A DNA stretch of 64,000 nt from Cyclospora cayetanensis (Eukaryota > Apicomplexa > Conoidasida > Eucoccidiorida > Eimeriidae): positions 1-64,000 of the forward strand of contig NW_020312077.1 in the NCBI RefSeq assembly GCF_002999335.1, read 5' to 3'. Under the pieces are notes generated by a model, which saw nothing but the letters and a program-made list of their open reading frames with translations, did no database searches and had not been told where the DNA came from. Positions 25,501 through 34,900 of the stretch are shown piece by piece. The translations under genes were made by a program, and so were the position numbers. Position 1 is the first letter of the stretch. Every line of letters begins with the position of its first letter.

Positions 25501-25930
25501 GGGTTGTATATCGAGGGCTCGAGGTACGCGAATAACACTATGCATGACTTGGCCTTGTGTCTCCTAATTAGCAGTCTCCCCTTTGTTCGCCATTGTACAG
25601 TCCATCTCGCGCGTAATTCCAGCGAGTTGCATATGCTATGTGTAACAACACTGCGCCTCCAGATGGAACTGGCATGAGTCAAGGCTTGATGAGTCATTGC
25701 CGAAGGTCATGATAGACAGAATGCCTGTTGTCCACGCCACTGCCATCACGACTAGAGAAAAGCGGAACAAAATTTTGGAGTATGGACAGTTCGAGCCATA
25801 TGACTGTCCAGTGTATAAATACCGAATTCGCACAGACAAGTACTTGGTGTTCCGCGTGCAGCTGCGCTCCGATGTGCATCCTTCCCACTGGAAGCTTAGA
25901 GGAACTGCACTGCTTTGCTCTACAGAGTAA
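1568..25930 (+). CDS. DNAH5: Outer-arm dynein heavy chain, gamma class (DNAH5/DNAH8 type), 66 exons
   Basis: This is the force-producing ATPase of the axonemal outer dynein arm, which drives flagellar beating. I followed the homology exon by exon. All 66 exons join in phase at plausible splice sites, giving 13,779 nt (4,592 residues plus TAA at 25928-25930), close to the roughly 4,500-4,600 residues usual for this class. The order is N-terminal tail, linker, AAA1-AAA4, stalk with microtubule-binding domain, AAA5-AAA6 and C-terminal cap. The tail places it in the DNAH5/DNAH8/Chlamydomonas gamma group rather than alpha or beta, for example RYYNTSERM near 4160-4190 and the region up to FDEFNRIDL in AAA1. 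The ATG at 1568 is the first that gives family-like sequence (LLFFYEGG near residue 55). The exact start and the exon 1/2 junction are the least certain parts. Introns run from 90 to 509 bp. Exon coordinates are given in the domain entries below. Confidence 0.96.
2970..3132 (+). other. Probable GC-AG intron (dynein intron 4)
   Basis: The exon ends GAG and the intron begins GCAAGG, the classic GC-donor consensus. Splicing here gives GPRSE followed directly by IESWRTKM, which matches the family without a gap. A GT donor 18 bp downstream (GTACCC) would also keep frame but would insert six extra residues. The GC donor is therefore supported by alignment rather than forced by frame. Confidence 0.65.
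4215..4340 (+). other. Probable GC-AG intron (dynein intron 7)
   Basis: The exon ends ACAG and the intron begins GCAAGA. Joining gives KITKQ followed by MVANCRAW, which matches the family with no gap. An in-frame GT donor further on (GTGCCC) would add 12 residues absent from the family, so GC is favoured but not proven. Confidence 0.65.
9123..11762 (+). other. Dynein linker (DHC_N2 region), exons 22-30
   Basis: Exons: 9123-9300, 9422-9598, 9689-9838, 9943-10061, 10238-10386, 10504-10631, 10770-11033, 11150-11395, 11550-11762 (about residues 1243-1784). The linker is the mechanical lever that swings across the AAA ring. Landmarks are [13 protein letters not shown] sequence ([14 protein letters not shown]), DFTE before exon 24, [59 protein letters not shown] and [12 protein letters not shown]. 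Exon 26 starts at 10238 and exon 30 at 11550, because these restore both phase and the conserved residues [11 protein letters not shown] and [11 protein letters not shown]. Confidence 0.93.
11969..13848 (+). other. AAA1 main ATPase module, exons 31-35
   Basis: Exons: 11969-12174, 12316-12577, 12786-12992, 13337-13536, 13644-13848 (about residues 1784-2144). AAA1 is the main ATP-hydrolysing site. The Walker [11 protein letters not shown] is at 12371-12400 (residue about 1872), the Walker [10 protein letters not shown] is near 12520-12546, and [16 protein letters not shown] and [10 protein letters not shown] follow in exon 33. These are intact and typical of an active motor. Exon 32 ends at 12577, because continuing into the intron loses homology, which resumes at 12786 ([15 protein letters not shown]). 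Confidence 0.96.
12175..12315 (+). other. GC-AG intron (dynein intron 31)
   Basis: The exon ends GACAG and the intron begins GCAAGT. The split arginine codon (AG plus G) is completed by exon 32, giving [16 protein letters not shown] just before the AAA1 Walker A. No nearby GT donor leaves the required two-base overhang, so phase forces the GC donor. Confidence 0.85.
13965..15205 (+). other. AAA2 nucleotide-binding module, exons 36-38
   Basis: Exons: 13965-14335, 14488-14673, 14792-15205 (about residues 2145-2468). AAA2 binds ATP structurally in most dyneins. The Walker A reads GSSCSGKTT at 13998-14024 (residue about 2156), where the family usually has GPTGSGKT or GPSGAGKT. The invariant GKT is kept. 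The Walker B region reads [21 protein letters not shown], with Thr-Cys where hydrophobic residues are usual. [12 protein letters not shown] is conserved in exon 37. Exon 36 starts at 13965 after TTAG, giving [12 protein letters not shown] in phase with exon 35. Confidence 0.93.
15322..16479 (+). other. AAA3 regulatory ATPase module, exons 39-41
   Basis: Exons: 15322-15711, 15837-16038, 16151-16479 (about residues 2468-2775). AAA3 is a regulatory ATPase site. The Walker [10 protein letters not shown] is at 15401-15427 (residue about 2495) and the Walker [10 protein letters not shown] follows in the same exon. [16 protein letters not shown] and [16 protein letters not shown] are conserved in exons 40 and 41. 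The start at 15322 is chosen because the upstream ATG at 15302 cannot be joined in phase, while AG at 15320-15321 yields SQRAEYIID. The end at 16479 restores the tryptophan codon and leads into FADFLGEP. Confidence 0.93.
16683..18310 (+). other. AAA4 regulatory ATPase module, exons 42-46
   Basis: Exons: 16683-16899, 17000-17300, 17421-17570, 17802-17977, 18171-18310 (about residues 2775-3103). AAA4 tunes motor activity. The Walker [11 protein letters not shown] starts at 17027 (residue about 2857); Gln after the Walker lysine is normal for dynein AAA4. Walker B-like [28 protein letters not shown] and [14 protein letters not shown] follow in the order expected just before the stalk. Confidence 0.94.
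16900..16999 (+). other. GC-AG intron (dynein intron 42)
   Basis: The exon ends ATTCAG and the intron begins GCATGC. The reading frame meets TAA at 16912-16914, with no GT between the last homologous codon and that stop. Joining gives ISRIIQ followed by [13 protein letters not shown], as in the family, so a GC donor is needed. Confidence 0.85.
18409..20006 (+). other. Stalk coiled coil and microtubule-binding domain, exons 47-51
   Basis: Exons: 18409-18577, 18724-19083, 19264-19375, 19549-19642, 19795-20006 (about residues 3103-3419). Helix CC1 ([18 protein letters not shown] onward) is rich in K, E and Q. It leads to the globular tip ([50 protein letters not shown]), and the return helix CC2 ([18 protein letters not shown] to [12 protein letters not shown]) comes back to the ring. 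This hairpin carries the microtubule-binding site. The exon 49 start at 19264 (after GAG) is chosen for phase and is somewhat less certain. Confidence 0.92.
20117..21518 (+). other. AAA5 module and start of the buttress, exons 52-55
   Basis: Exons: 20117-20234, 20375-20650, 20873-21141, 21259-21518 (about residues 3419-3726). AAA5 is not catalytic. Landmarks are [66 protein letters not shown] and [16 protein letters not shown]. Exon 55 carries [20 protein letters not shown] and then the charged helix of the buttress (strut), which supports the stalk ([20 protein letters not shown]). Confidence 0.94.
21721..23809 (+). other. Buttress return helix and AAA6 module, exons 56-60
   Basis: Exons: 21721-21930, 22133-22268, 22457-22725, 22839-23216, 23390-23809 (about residues 3727-4197). 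Landmarks are [109 protein letters not shown] and [19 protein letters not shown]. Exon 60 starts at 23390, because EFRLWIT is needed and appears only in that frame. Confidence 0.95.
23962..25930 (+). other. Dynein C-terminal domain, exons 61-66
   Basis: Exons: 23962-24210, 24339-24539, 24745-24846, 25015-25239, 25381-25523, 25663-25930 (about residues 4198-4592). This is the cap domain typical of most dyneins other than short fungal forms. Landmarks are [83 protein letters not shown] and the final [14 protein letters not shown], which is the standard dynein terminus. The TAA is at 25928-25930. Confidence 0.95.
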
Positions 25931-28900
25931 AATTTCTCGCGAGCTGAATGTCGGGCATCAACGCTTGCCCCAAGTTGCAGTCATTTAATTACTCTAATGA
26001 CAGCTTGACTTGCCAAATGTCCAGCCAACCGTGTTTGTCTCATTTTCTCTTTGTACTAACCCAAGGTATGACTTGAAGAACCTTGTCTTATAATTAGTGT
26101 TAGGGGCATAGTTTTCAGCAAAAGGCCCTTCTAGACTACGAATGCTCTTCCTACAGGCGCTCCTGCTCTACACCAGCTGCTTCTGTGCTATCATAGTGCC
26201 TATGCAAGCCCACAATGAATCAATTTTGTGATCGCCCATTCCTGATCAATTTTGGTGCTCTTCTGAGTCTCCTCCACACGGTGGGCCAGCAACAGTCTCC
26301 AATGTTTGCTAGTTGCGTGTGTGCGGTCATCCGAAATACGAAGATCACTTTATACAACCGTCCTATAGATCCCATGCCAAGTCTTTTTTGACAAAGAATC
26401 ATAGTCTACTCAACTGTATGAAGGCAGTGGGACTAATATCTGCACCCACGTTTTCGCGCTTACTGAGCCACACCCTGCTCCTCTACGGATCGGACGCTAA
26501 CACTGCCTACAAGAATTTTTGCAACAAAGTACAAGTCAGCTCTGTGCAACACAATGACTCTAAAACCACTAAGTGTTGGGAGGTCGTCTTGGTGTGTACT
26601 GTTGCACGGAATCCAAGCAGTAGCTCAGAATATTAGCTTGCCTCTTGGTCCAGTGGATGGCAGTGCCGACGTGGCCAGAGGCAGATAGCTGAGACACAAA
26701 CTATTGGTACCTTTCCATTCCTCGGCTCAATCTCTTTGTCAGGATGTGTTATGCAGAGAATAACCCTAAACGGTAGCAACGCCAGGCATGTAATTTTTTG
26801 TGAATCGTTGGAGTTTCGCAAAAGCTTGTTTAGATTTGTGGCAGGGGCGGTAAAAGGTTCTAGTAGGCACTGGTGTTGCAGGTAGTTAAATCGCTTAGGT
26901 ATAAGTATTTCTAGAGGTGCTGCAGCTTAGATCAAACAGTATAAAATGCAGTCGTGGTAATTTGACTAAAATAACCTTCCTTTGAGTTTACGGTGAAGAA
27001 AAACACATAGACAGAGTTACACTTCCTAGTCGAGTGTGGGTAGAAGGTCTTTAAGCACATGAAAACAAAGGTGACAAACTAGTGAGCTAGGACAAGGCAA
27101 ATGCATTCGATGGACATATAGCGCAAAATTCCTGTACATGTGCCATGCACACACTGCATACGATAATATGGCCAAGCCCTTCCATATTCTGATCCTTCCG
27201 TCCAGTGCACCACGTAGAGCCGGGCCCCACTGGATCGGTACAGCAGACGGAGCGAGAGGCGCGATCTGTAGATTGCTGGTATTCATAGTGCTAGCAATCA
27301 CCTTCGATTGCGCCCTGACGTCATAGGGCTGCGGTACTTGCTTGCAGGGTAGGAAAAGTATAGGCCCTTCTCCACTGGATGCGATGAAATTATCGCCAAA
27401 CGGGATGAACATGATGCATCGCTGGTCTCCATCTACTGAGGAATTTCAGAGCACACATGAATTACCGAAGGCTGAGTGTCATGGGTCGGCGCAGCACCAG
27501 GTATGTGTAGAGTTGCCTGTAGATGACAGGGGGTCTACCCCAGCCTATCTCATAAGACAGGTTAGTCGCTGACTGGTACCAGCACAGCTTCCATATGTTG
27601 CAGCAAGCCGAAACGGGGTGGCGTCACTGCGTTTCTTCCTATTGAAGGACACAAAACGCATCATTCATTGTGGCAGATAAAAACAGCACAACCCAAGAAA
27701 CAACTCAGAATCCCATTATTGGGGTTATGGACGTTGGGTCTGTTTGCACGTCCTCTTATTCAAAGCACAGGCGTTGACAGTCTTGCCGCAGGCCATTAAT
27801 AGCCATGCTATTTTTCAAACCATCGCCTGTGGCCGAGGAGTGGGCTTACACGCCCCCTCGCCTACGTTTCGAAGGAGAAAGAAATCATCCATCATGTCTC
27901 TGGGTGGTATTGTGCTAGCCATTATCAATTAATAGAATATCACGTGCCGCTCAATGATCAGTAAGGTCTTAAAAGGCTTTGCTCAGCCCCACCATAGTCC
28001 ATTGGTGCAAAATCCCCCACTAGCACCCCAAACCGTTCCTTGGGAGGCCAGATCCGTGATGGACAACTGGCGCTTCATAGACCTATAGTCGCTATGCCTT
28101 ATATCTACTCAAGGTTGCCTCACACGATGGAATATTGAGTGCTAAAGAGATGACCACTGTAGCCCCTTAAGGAGCCATGGGAAGCAACGCACCTTTTCAC
28201 CGTATTAATCCACCACGTGTCACCGAATTCCTTTCAAGCTTGTTTGACTTCAGCACTTGAGTTGGTAGCCATGTTGAAATTTTGTTGAAGCTCTGCGTGT
28301 CTCCGACTCCAGGTTGCTGGAGCATAGTCTGTCATCCTGAGGGCAAACTGTCGCCTGGGGAGTTCCCGTACCTCCCCAGCGGCTACGCTCTGATCTAACA
28401 TGCTTCAGCGTAGAAATCGAATAATTTCTTTCAACTTGATGTTCAAACGTTGGAACACGCTAAAGCACACACCCTCCATTGTATAAAAATCAGCTGCAAA
28501 GACTCTAACGCCGTTTGATCGCACATAAATCTCGTCAGCGAGGCGCTCCACACAAATTCCGAACAGTGAATCTCCCACGCACTGCCAAAAGCACAGCTCT
28601 ACCTTCAAGTATATGTAGGTTACAGAGCCTTGATTGCCTTATTGTATATTTCTTACAAAGCTCATGCACTGCAGCATTAGAGCACAGCGCAAACGTTGCC
28701 AGGAAACTCCGCACAGCACGCACGTTTCTTTCGGTTTCCGACTTTCGAGGCATTTGATGTCCCGACTGCGCATATATTGAAGGATTGGCAAAACTCTGCA
28801 GCTGGCTTCCTCTGCAATCGTAGTCCGCGGGAAAAGAATTGAGACAATTCGTGCCTCTATAGCAAGGTCTTCAATTCGTGTTTGCAATGAATGAGTAATC

Positions 28901-31900
28901 ATCGATTTTGCTTCGCCAGAGCATTGAAATTTATTCTCAGGAGCAAAATGCTTGTGCTTACTGCCACAAGGTTCGAAACTGTTATATCTTTGACAACGTG
29001 GAAAAGGAATCACGCTGGAAATTTCCAACGTGCATAGAGACACATTTTCACGAAGTTGAACGGATTGGTGGAAGTACGAGAATGACGTAGGTATTGTATT
29101 CTAACTCTTTACAAATAAGAACATCAAGAATTAGGAGGTTTGGTGGTTATTGGGTTTCCTTCGCTGTGCAGCGTAGCTGGCGTGAAAAAAATAATCGACA
29201 GCAGTGCCGGTCAGACTAAAGCGTGAATCGATTGAGCGGTGGTAAATCGCCAAACGCCTGTGCAGTAGGAGAATGAGTGCTTTAGGTCTTGCTTAGCTTT
29301 GCAGGCCGTGCCGAGAGTCGTGTGTAGTCGAGGAGAAAAGGGTTTTTTCGGACACCTTCACTAGTATTATCATTAGTGCATTGAGACAGGTGTTATGCTT
29401 TTTTGAAAAACCGTCGAAGATGAACAATGTGCACGTCTCGCATCCTAATAGAAGCTCAGAATTTTTAAATGTCGTAGACTGGTTGTTAACTCAATGGCGC
29501 GGTATTTTCGTGGGAAGTTCATTCTAGTTTTTTGGTAAGTTTGCTGTACAATACGTTTTGCAGGCATAGGTGACGCCTATGTCGGCATGAAGGTTTTGTG
29601 TTAGAAATCTCCGTATGTACTAGAAAGACTTGAAATGTTATGCATGATGATTACGAGGAAGTAGCTTTTCGGGTGTGTAACAAGGTAACATTGGGAAAAA
29701 AAGTACACCTGACGAAGCGATCGGGGAGAAAGCTAAGCCCAGTACATACGAGCGGACAATCGCGTATGCATTTCGACAGAACTAGGGTATTAGTGTACTC
29801 GTCGACAGTGCATCATTCAGTTACCACACTTGTTATTTTGTGTGAAAACGAGCGAATGCACATTCAAGGGTATTAATGAATAATTTGTCAAGAGTGTGGT
29901 GCTGTGTAGCCAAGTTTCGTGCAAGCCTTTCGACGAACCTTAGCCTTGCAGCACAAGCCGACATTCGCTGAGTTTTCCATCAGAAGCAATGGCGTCAACA
30001 CTTGTGATAACGAACACGAGATTTAAGGAAGTGGATTAGAATATGCGTTGCAGGTCACATCGGCATGAGCTGTCCTGTGTTTGATCACAAAATGCATGGA
30101 TAGATGGACGTTCTTGCGCTTTTTATTTTTTAGCTTAACAGGTGAGCAAATGAGAGTAGCCATACTAAATTGACAATACATGTCTGTTGAAACTGTTGCT
30201 CGGTAATTCTATTACAAAGCATCCTGTGATTTTGCCTCAATGTACTGCGTCTGCACGCAGCTACAAAGGACTCAAGCTTGCGCATGTGAACACTAGGAAG
30301 CTATAGTGTCCGGATTAAGTGTCACGGTGTCTCAAAAGTAAACAATCGCTTGCGATTTGTTGGGCACTGTAAATATGTGTAACGAGAAATGTGCACCATG
30401 GATTAACCCAGACTTCAAAATCGATTTTGTATCTAGCCAACAGAATTTTCGCAGCTCTTAGAGAAATCTGTTCTCCATCCGTAAAATTCCATATTTAGCT
30501 CGAGGTCAAGGCTGCACCCGCTGGCGTAGCTGCAGATGGCGGAACCAAAAACTATGCGGGCGAAATGGATTTGCAAATACTCTAAACTACATAAATTAAC
30601 AAGATATATTTGCACTGACTATTGTAATGTTTATAATTTTTCAATTCGTGAGAAGCGCTATTATGTACGTGATCGAAAAAATTGGAGAAGCTTTGATTTT
30701 TGGTTAGATGTGAATGCATGGAGAATTTTTTATGAAGGAAATTTTCTGTTCTACTCCAGCGCAATACATGTTCAGCGCACTAGTGTTCATGGCGTAAGAG
30801 GAAATTTACACAAGCAGCACGGATTGCAGAGTATAGGAGATTCATGGCTTGAAAAATAAATTCTCCTAATAGTAGGGATAACTAGGGTTTTTCAAGTAGG
30901 GAGAAAAAAGCAAAGGGATTAGGTAAAACTACTGTTACTAGACGCTACTCGATATAAAGTTCACTTTCTCACCACATAGAACGTGCAGATAACCTGTTTT
31001 CTTGTGTTTCCAAATGAACTAAGGAATGTTTATCGCCACCTGCTGTAACGATAAATTCCTGCCTTTCTGCGTGTTCAAGGACTGTACGGAGCATGAAGTG
31101 CAATAGCATAGAAAAGCGGGAGGAGACTAAAATTACTAGTGACTGCTGTTTCAGATGGTTTTCAGCTTTTTTTTCTGGAGGCTTGCAAAAAACTTATTTA
31201 TACTGCCATTGTGTTTCGGAACTTGACAAAAAATATACGTGCAAAGGAGGAAGCTTTAAAGCCTTGTCGCCTTGGTGGTGGGTTAAAAAACTGAGATGAG
31301 CAGTGGGGCCTCCAGTTATTCAAGCTCTGGAATCATTTTGCATTTCTTTTCGCATGTTGAGATTTCAAAATCATTGTGCTAAACAGTATAGAACTACGCG
31401 GTTGCAGGCGGATTGCTTAATGTCAATATAAAGAGGGGGCAAAAAGTTAAAAAGGCATTTGCTGTGAACACGTGTGAACAGCTGCTCTACTTTGTGTTGG
31501 GAACCTTTATCCAAGGGGGCGTTATTGTGAAAAAAAGTCTTTTCTGCTAACCCTTTTGTTGAAGTTAGGCACAATAGTATAAAGCTTTGAAATCAGCGTG
31601 TAGTGTCTATCATCTCTAGTATAATTATATACCTCTAACATTGTTAGAAGAGACATCTCTTATCCCAGAAGTCAGGTGGACTATAAACCATTGAACTTTC
31701 AGCTTTAGCATAGAGTGATCAACCAATTATTCAAGCAGTCTAACAGGAGATTGCTATTGGTATGTGACCAGTAAACTTAAGTACTTTTGTTGTAGTGCAC
31801 AACGTTGCAAGTAATGCGGTATTTTTCTTAGCTCTACACCACGACGCTTTATGCCTGGTTTTCGAGGTACTTTTTTATCAGACGAAAACACGAGCTTGCT

Positions 31901-34900
31901 TTACGTAGGTTTCTACTCAGAAAGTGCACATCCACCTCGGTTTAACAAAAGCTCGTCCAGTAACTAAAGTGTTGATTGGTTTACATCTCTTTCCAGTTAC
32001 CGTTCAATAACTCTTGGTTTGATAAATATTTGAACTTCATAGAAACATTTTGATCACGAGGACCATTTTTGCTTTGTGTAAATCAAGCCACGGATATAAC
32101 CTCGGGTCTTTAAAGTTCTTTTTAAAATTCAACTGCTGTTTTTTTTGATTCCTTGAGGCGCACAAGCGGAACGTGGGATACACAACAAATGTCATGGAGT
32201 CTAGGTTCGTGAGTGAGCGTAGCTTGGCATGCAAATGCAGTGTGACATTAGAGTGTGACTGCATCTTTCTTTCAGGCATTAGGATGACACGAATTTTTTA
32301 ATTCAGTAAAAAACCAATTACCTTCTTGATAGCACAGTAACGCAAAGCGCATCCAGTAATTTTAAGCACTTGCATTCAGTATATTGCCTTTTTCTCAATT
32401 TACTTGCGCCTTATAGCATCTGCTTAGTTGCGTCTTGGATCTGACGCTCTGCATAAGCTTTTCGACGCGAATTCATTGCGTTTACTTTAGCTGGCTCTGC
32501 AGAAAAATTGAACGACCTTTTATCAATATACCAATATCAATATCTATCTCGAAACTGTGAAGACTTTCGTTTTCCATCGTGTTGTTATCATATACATCTG
32601 TCAACTGCTGTGTGGACCGGCAAATGAAAATCTGATGCCTCCTCATTTCAGACCTCACAATGCTGCTCAACGGCGGACGTGCAATAGAACATGTCAGTTC
32701 TTCCTTCACAGTATTTTATAAAAACGCTGCTTCGAATTTCGCTTTACAGTTGCTAAACGTGCTTCAGTTTTTTTTTCATGAAGCCTAAATTGCCGAGTAC
32801 TTGCAAATGCAAAGCTGGTGACTACTGCAAAGTAAAAAAAAACATGTCATCAAGTCGTTGCTTCTGGAGTATTTATCATGAAGCAATTCTTCATTCACAC
32901 TACGTAAAACACGTTCATTTTTCCAAACGCAAAATCTTGCACTAAATGGCTAATGCGCCTTCACTAGGCTCTTCGAAGAAGCTATTACTGCAGCCAATGC
33001 GGGTGGGATCTCTAAAACCTACCAATCCATGAACTTTGTGTGCTAACAAACTTTGTGAAGCATCTTGTATGTTCAATCCAGAATTCATGTTGTAAAAGAC
33101 ATCACAACATGCAAGCAGCCTATCCCAGGAAAATCATTGATGCACCAGGTCGCTGTTTTGTTCTTGTTTATGTCGTTGTTTAAACGAACATGCTGTAACT
33201 TTTTGTAACCAGGCGTTGAAGCTTCTAGAATTAAATTAAAACAAGAATTTAATAAGCTACACGCAGAGTGTTTGTACTGCACCCCAGGTGATGCCGTAAG
33301 CCTTTTAGTCGTTGCTTGATACTACTGCAATGTTTGAGCACAATTTGTTTGGGCACTAAGCACTCCGTAGTGTTTCAAAAAAAGATTTTGCACTTATTGT
33401 TTAAATGCTTCGGCCCACATCACTCGTTCTGCCCAGTACCTGATAGTGTAAAGCAAGACATTGGTGTATTCCAAAGTCCACCATACCACTACATTCTTAA
33501 AACGAAAAAATTAATTTGATTTATTAACTACAAAACACAGAAGACTGCAGTCTTTTTCTAACACTAACAATCAACACCCTGTCTACACGTTATTAAACTG
33601 CAGCGAACATAGCGGGGTCCAATACGTCATTACAAATGAAAGTACAACACACGGCGTCAACAATCCTGCAATTCTAAAAGGTAACTTTCTTTACTGCGTG
33701 CCAGCAGCTCTCGCTCAAGGCCTCAAAGCAATACAAAAATCTTTTTTACAGACATCGTTTTGTTTGTTTACTGTCTTTGTTCTTTCCTACACTCTGAGGT
33801 GACATAACTAGTTAATGTTCACACTTGCATGGTTCCTCCACTGGCATTCAAATACCATGGCGGAGTCTCTTTGAAGATTCCGCCGAATCTGTCTCCACCA
33901 TATTACTAGAATTTTTTTCCCTGTTGCCAACAATGGGATCCATTTTACCAAAGCACAGCAAAACCTCTGCACACTCTAAAATTCTTGCACTGTAAGAAAA
34001 CGCTAGCGTTAAGGCACCCCTGTGTCGCCATGTGTCTCGGCGGTAAATTTAGGGACAGGCTTCCTACGGTTGTACATGTCATCACGATTCATTCCAACCA
34101 GGCCACTATTTTATTGTTGAGCTGGACTCGAAGACTCAATATACACACTTCCCAAAAAGACTTAAACAAACAGCTTTCTACTTTGCTTGTTATCATTTTT
34201 TTTGATTCTAGATATATCGCCTCAAGTTAGGTTGCTCTACAATATCCATTTAAATGCGCTTATGACCAAAAGGACAATGCCCAATTTGCGTAATAAACCT
34301 ACACATTAAAAAGCAACGAAAATGTATTACGATTCATGGTATGTACCGCTAAAAGGCTTGCCTAGAAGCGGGAAACGCCTTTTGGTAACCTGCAGTCCTA
34401 TGTAAATAAATATTTACAATAGTGTCTTTTGGTTCTCCCTGGAAACCACCTCATGATTTTGCAGGCGGTAATTTCAAAGCCGCTAGATATTATTAGATTC
34501 AATTAAGGTTGCAGTATACTTTTCGCTCTCCGTATGTTGTGTTGAAGTCACGCCGGATCTCTATATTTTCTTGTTCAACAAAATTGAGCAAAGCAAAATA
34601 TCGAGCGTTAGCTCAGTTTCTACGTTGTTTACAGAAGCACCTCTTGCGCTGCTTCACAAACGATCCCGAACAACGGGTTTTTTAGTACTTAAAAATCTAG
34701 TGCTACAAAACAACCTCTGCTCGTTTATAAGATCGTCAATCCATTATACATGCAATAATACACTTTCTTGCAAAATTTGCATTTTTAAAAATAATATGCG
34801 GTCAGCGTAAGTTTGTCTTTTAATCACAACTGGCGGACGATTGGTTCTTTAGGCAGTTACCGTTTATGCAAAAAAAAGTACAAAATAATACAGAGTGCCA

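Noticed and set aside
3282..25888. Many - strand ORFs of 60-150 codons across the dynein
   Set aside because: They are antisense shadows of the dynein exons and introns and carry no motif of their own.
26761..26771. Short telomere-like string (CCCTAAA), with others at 48265-48273 and 51483-51494
   Set aside because: Each is only one or two units, with no array, so these are likely coincidental rather than interstitial telomeres.
30536..30859. A 107-codon ORF rich in Lys, Arg, Tyr and Trp in the AT-rich block
   Set aside because: It resembles no known family and one ORF of this length is expected by chance; there is no supporting exon or context.
30873..30887. TAGGGATAACTAGGG, reminiscent of a homing-endonuclease (I-SceI) site
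   Set aside because: It differs from the site by an inserted base and the 3' part does not match; no endonuclease gene or intron is nearby.
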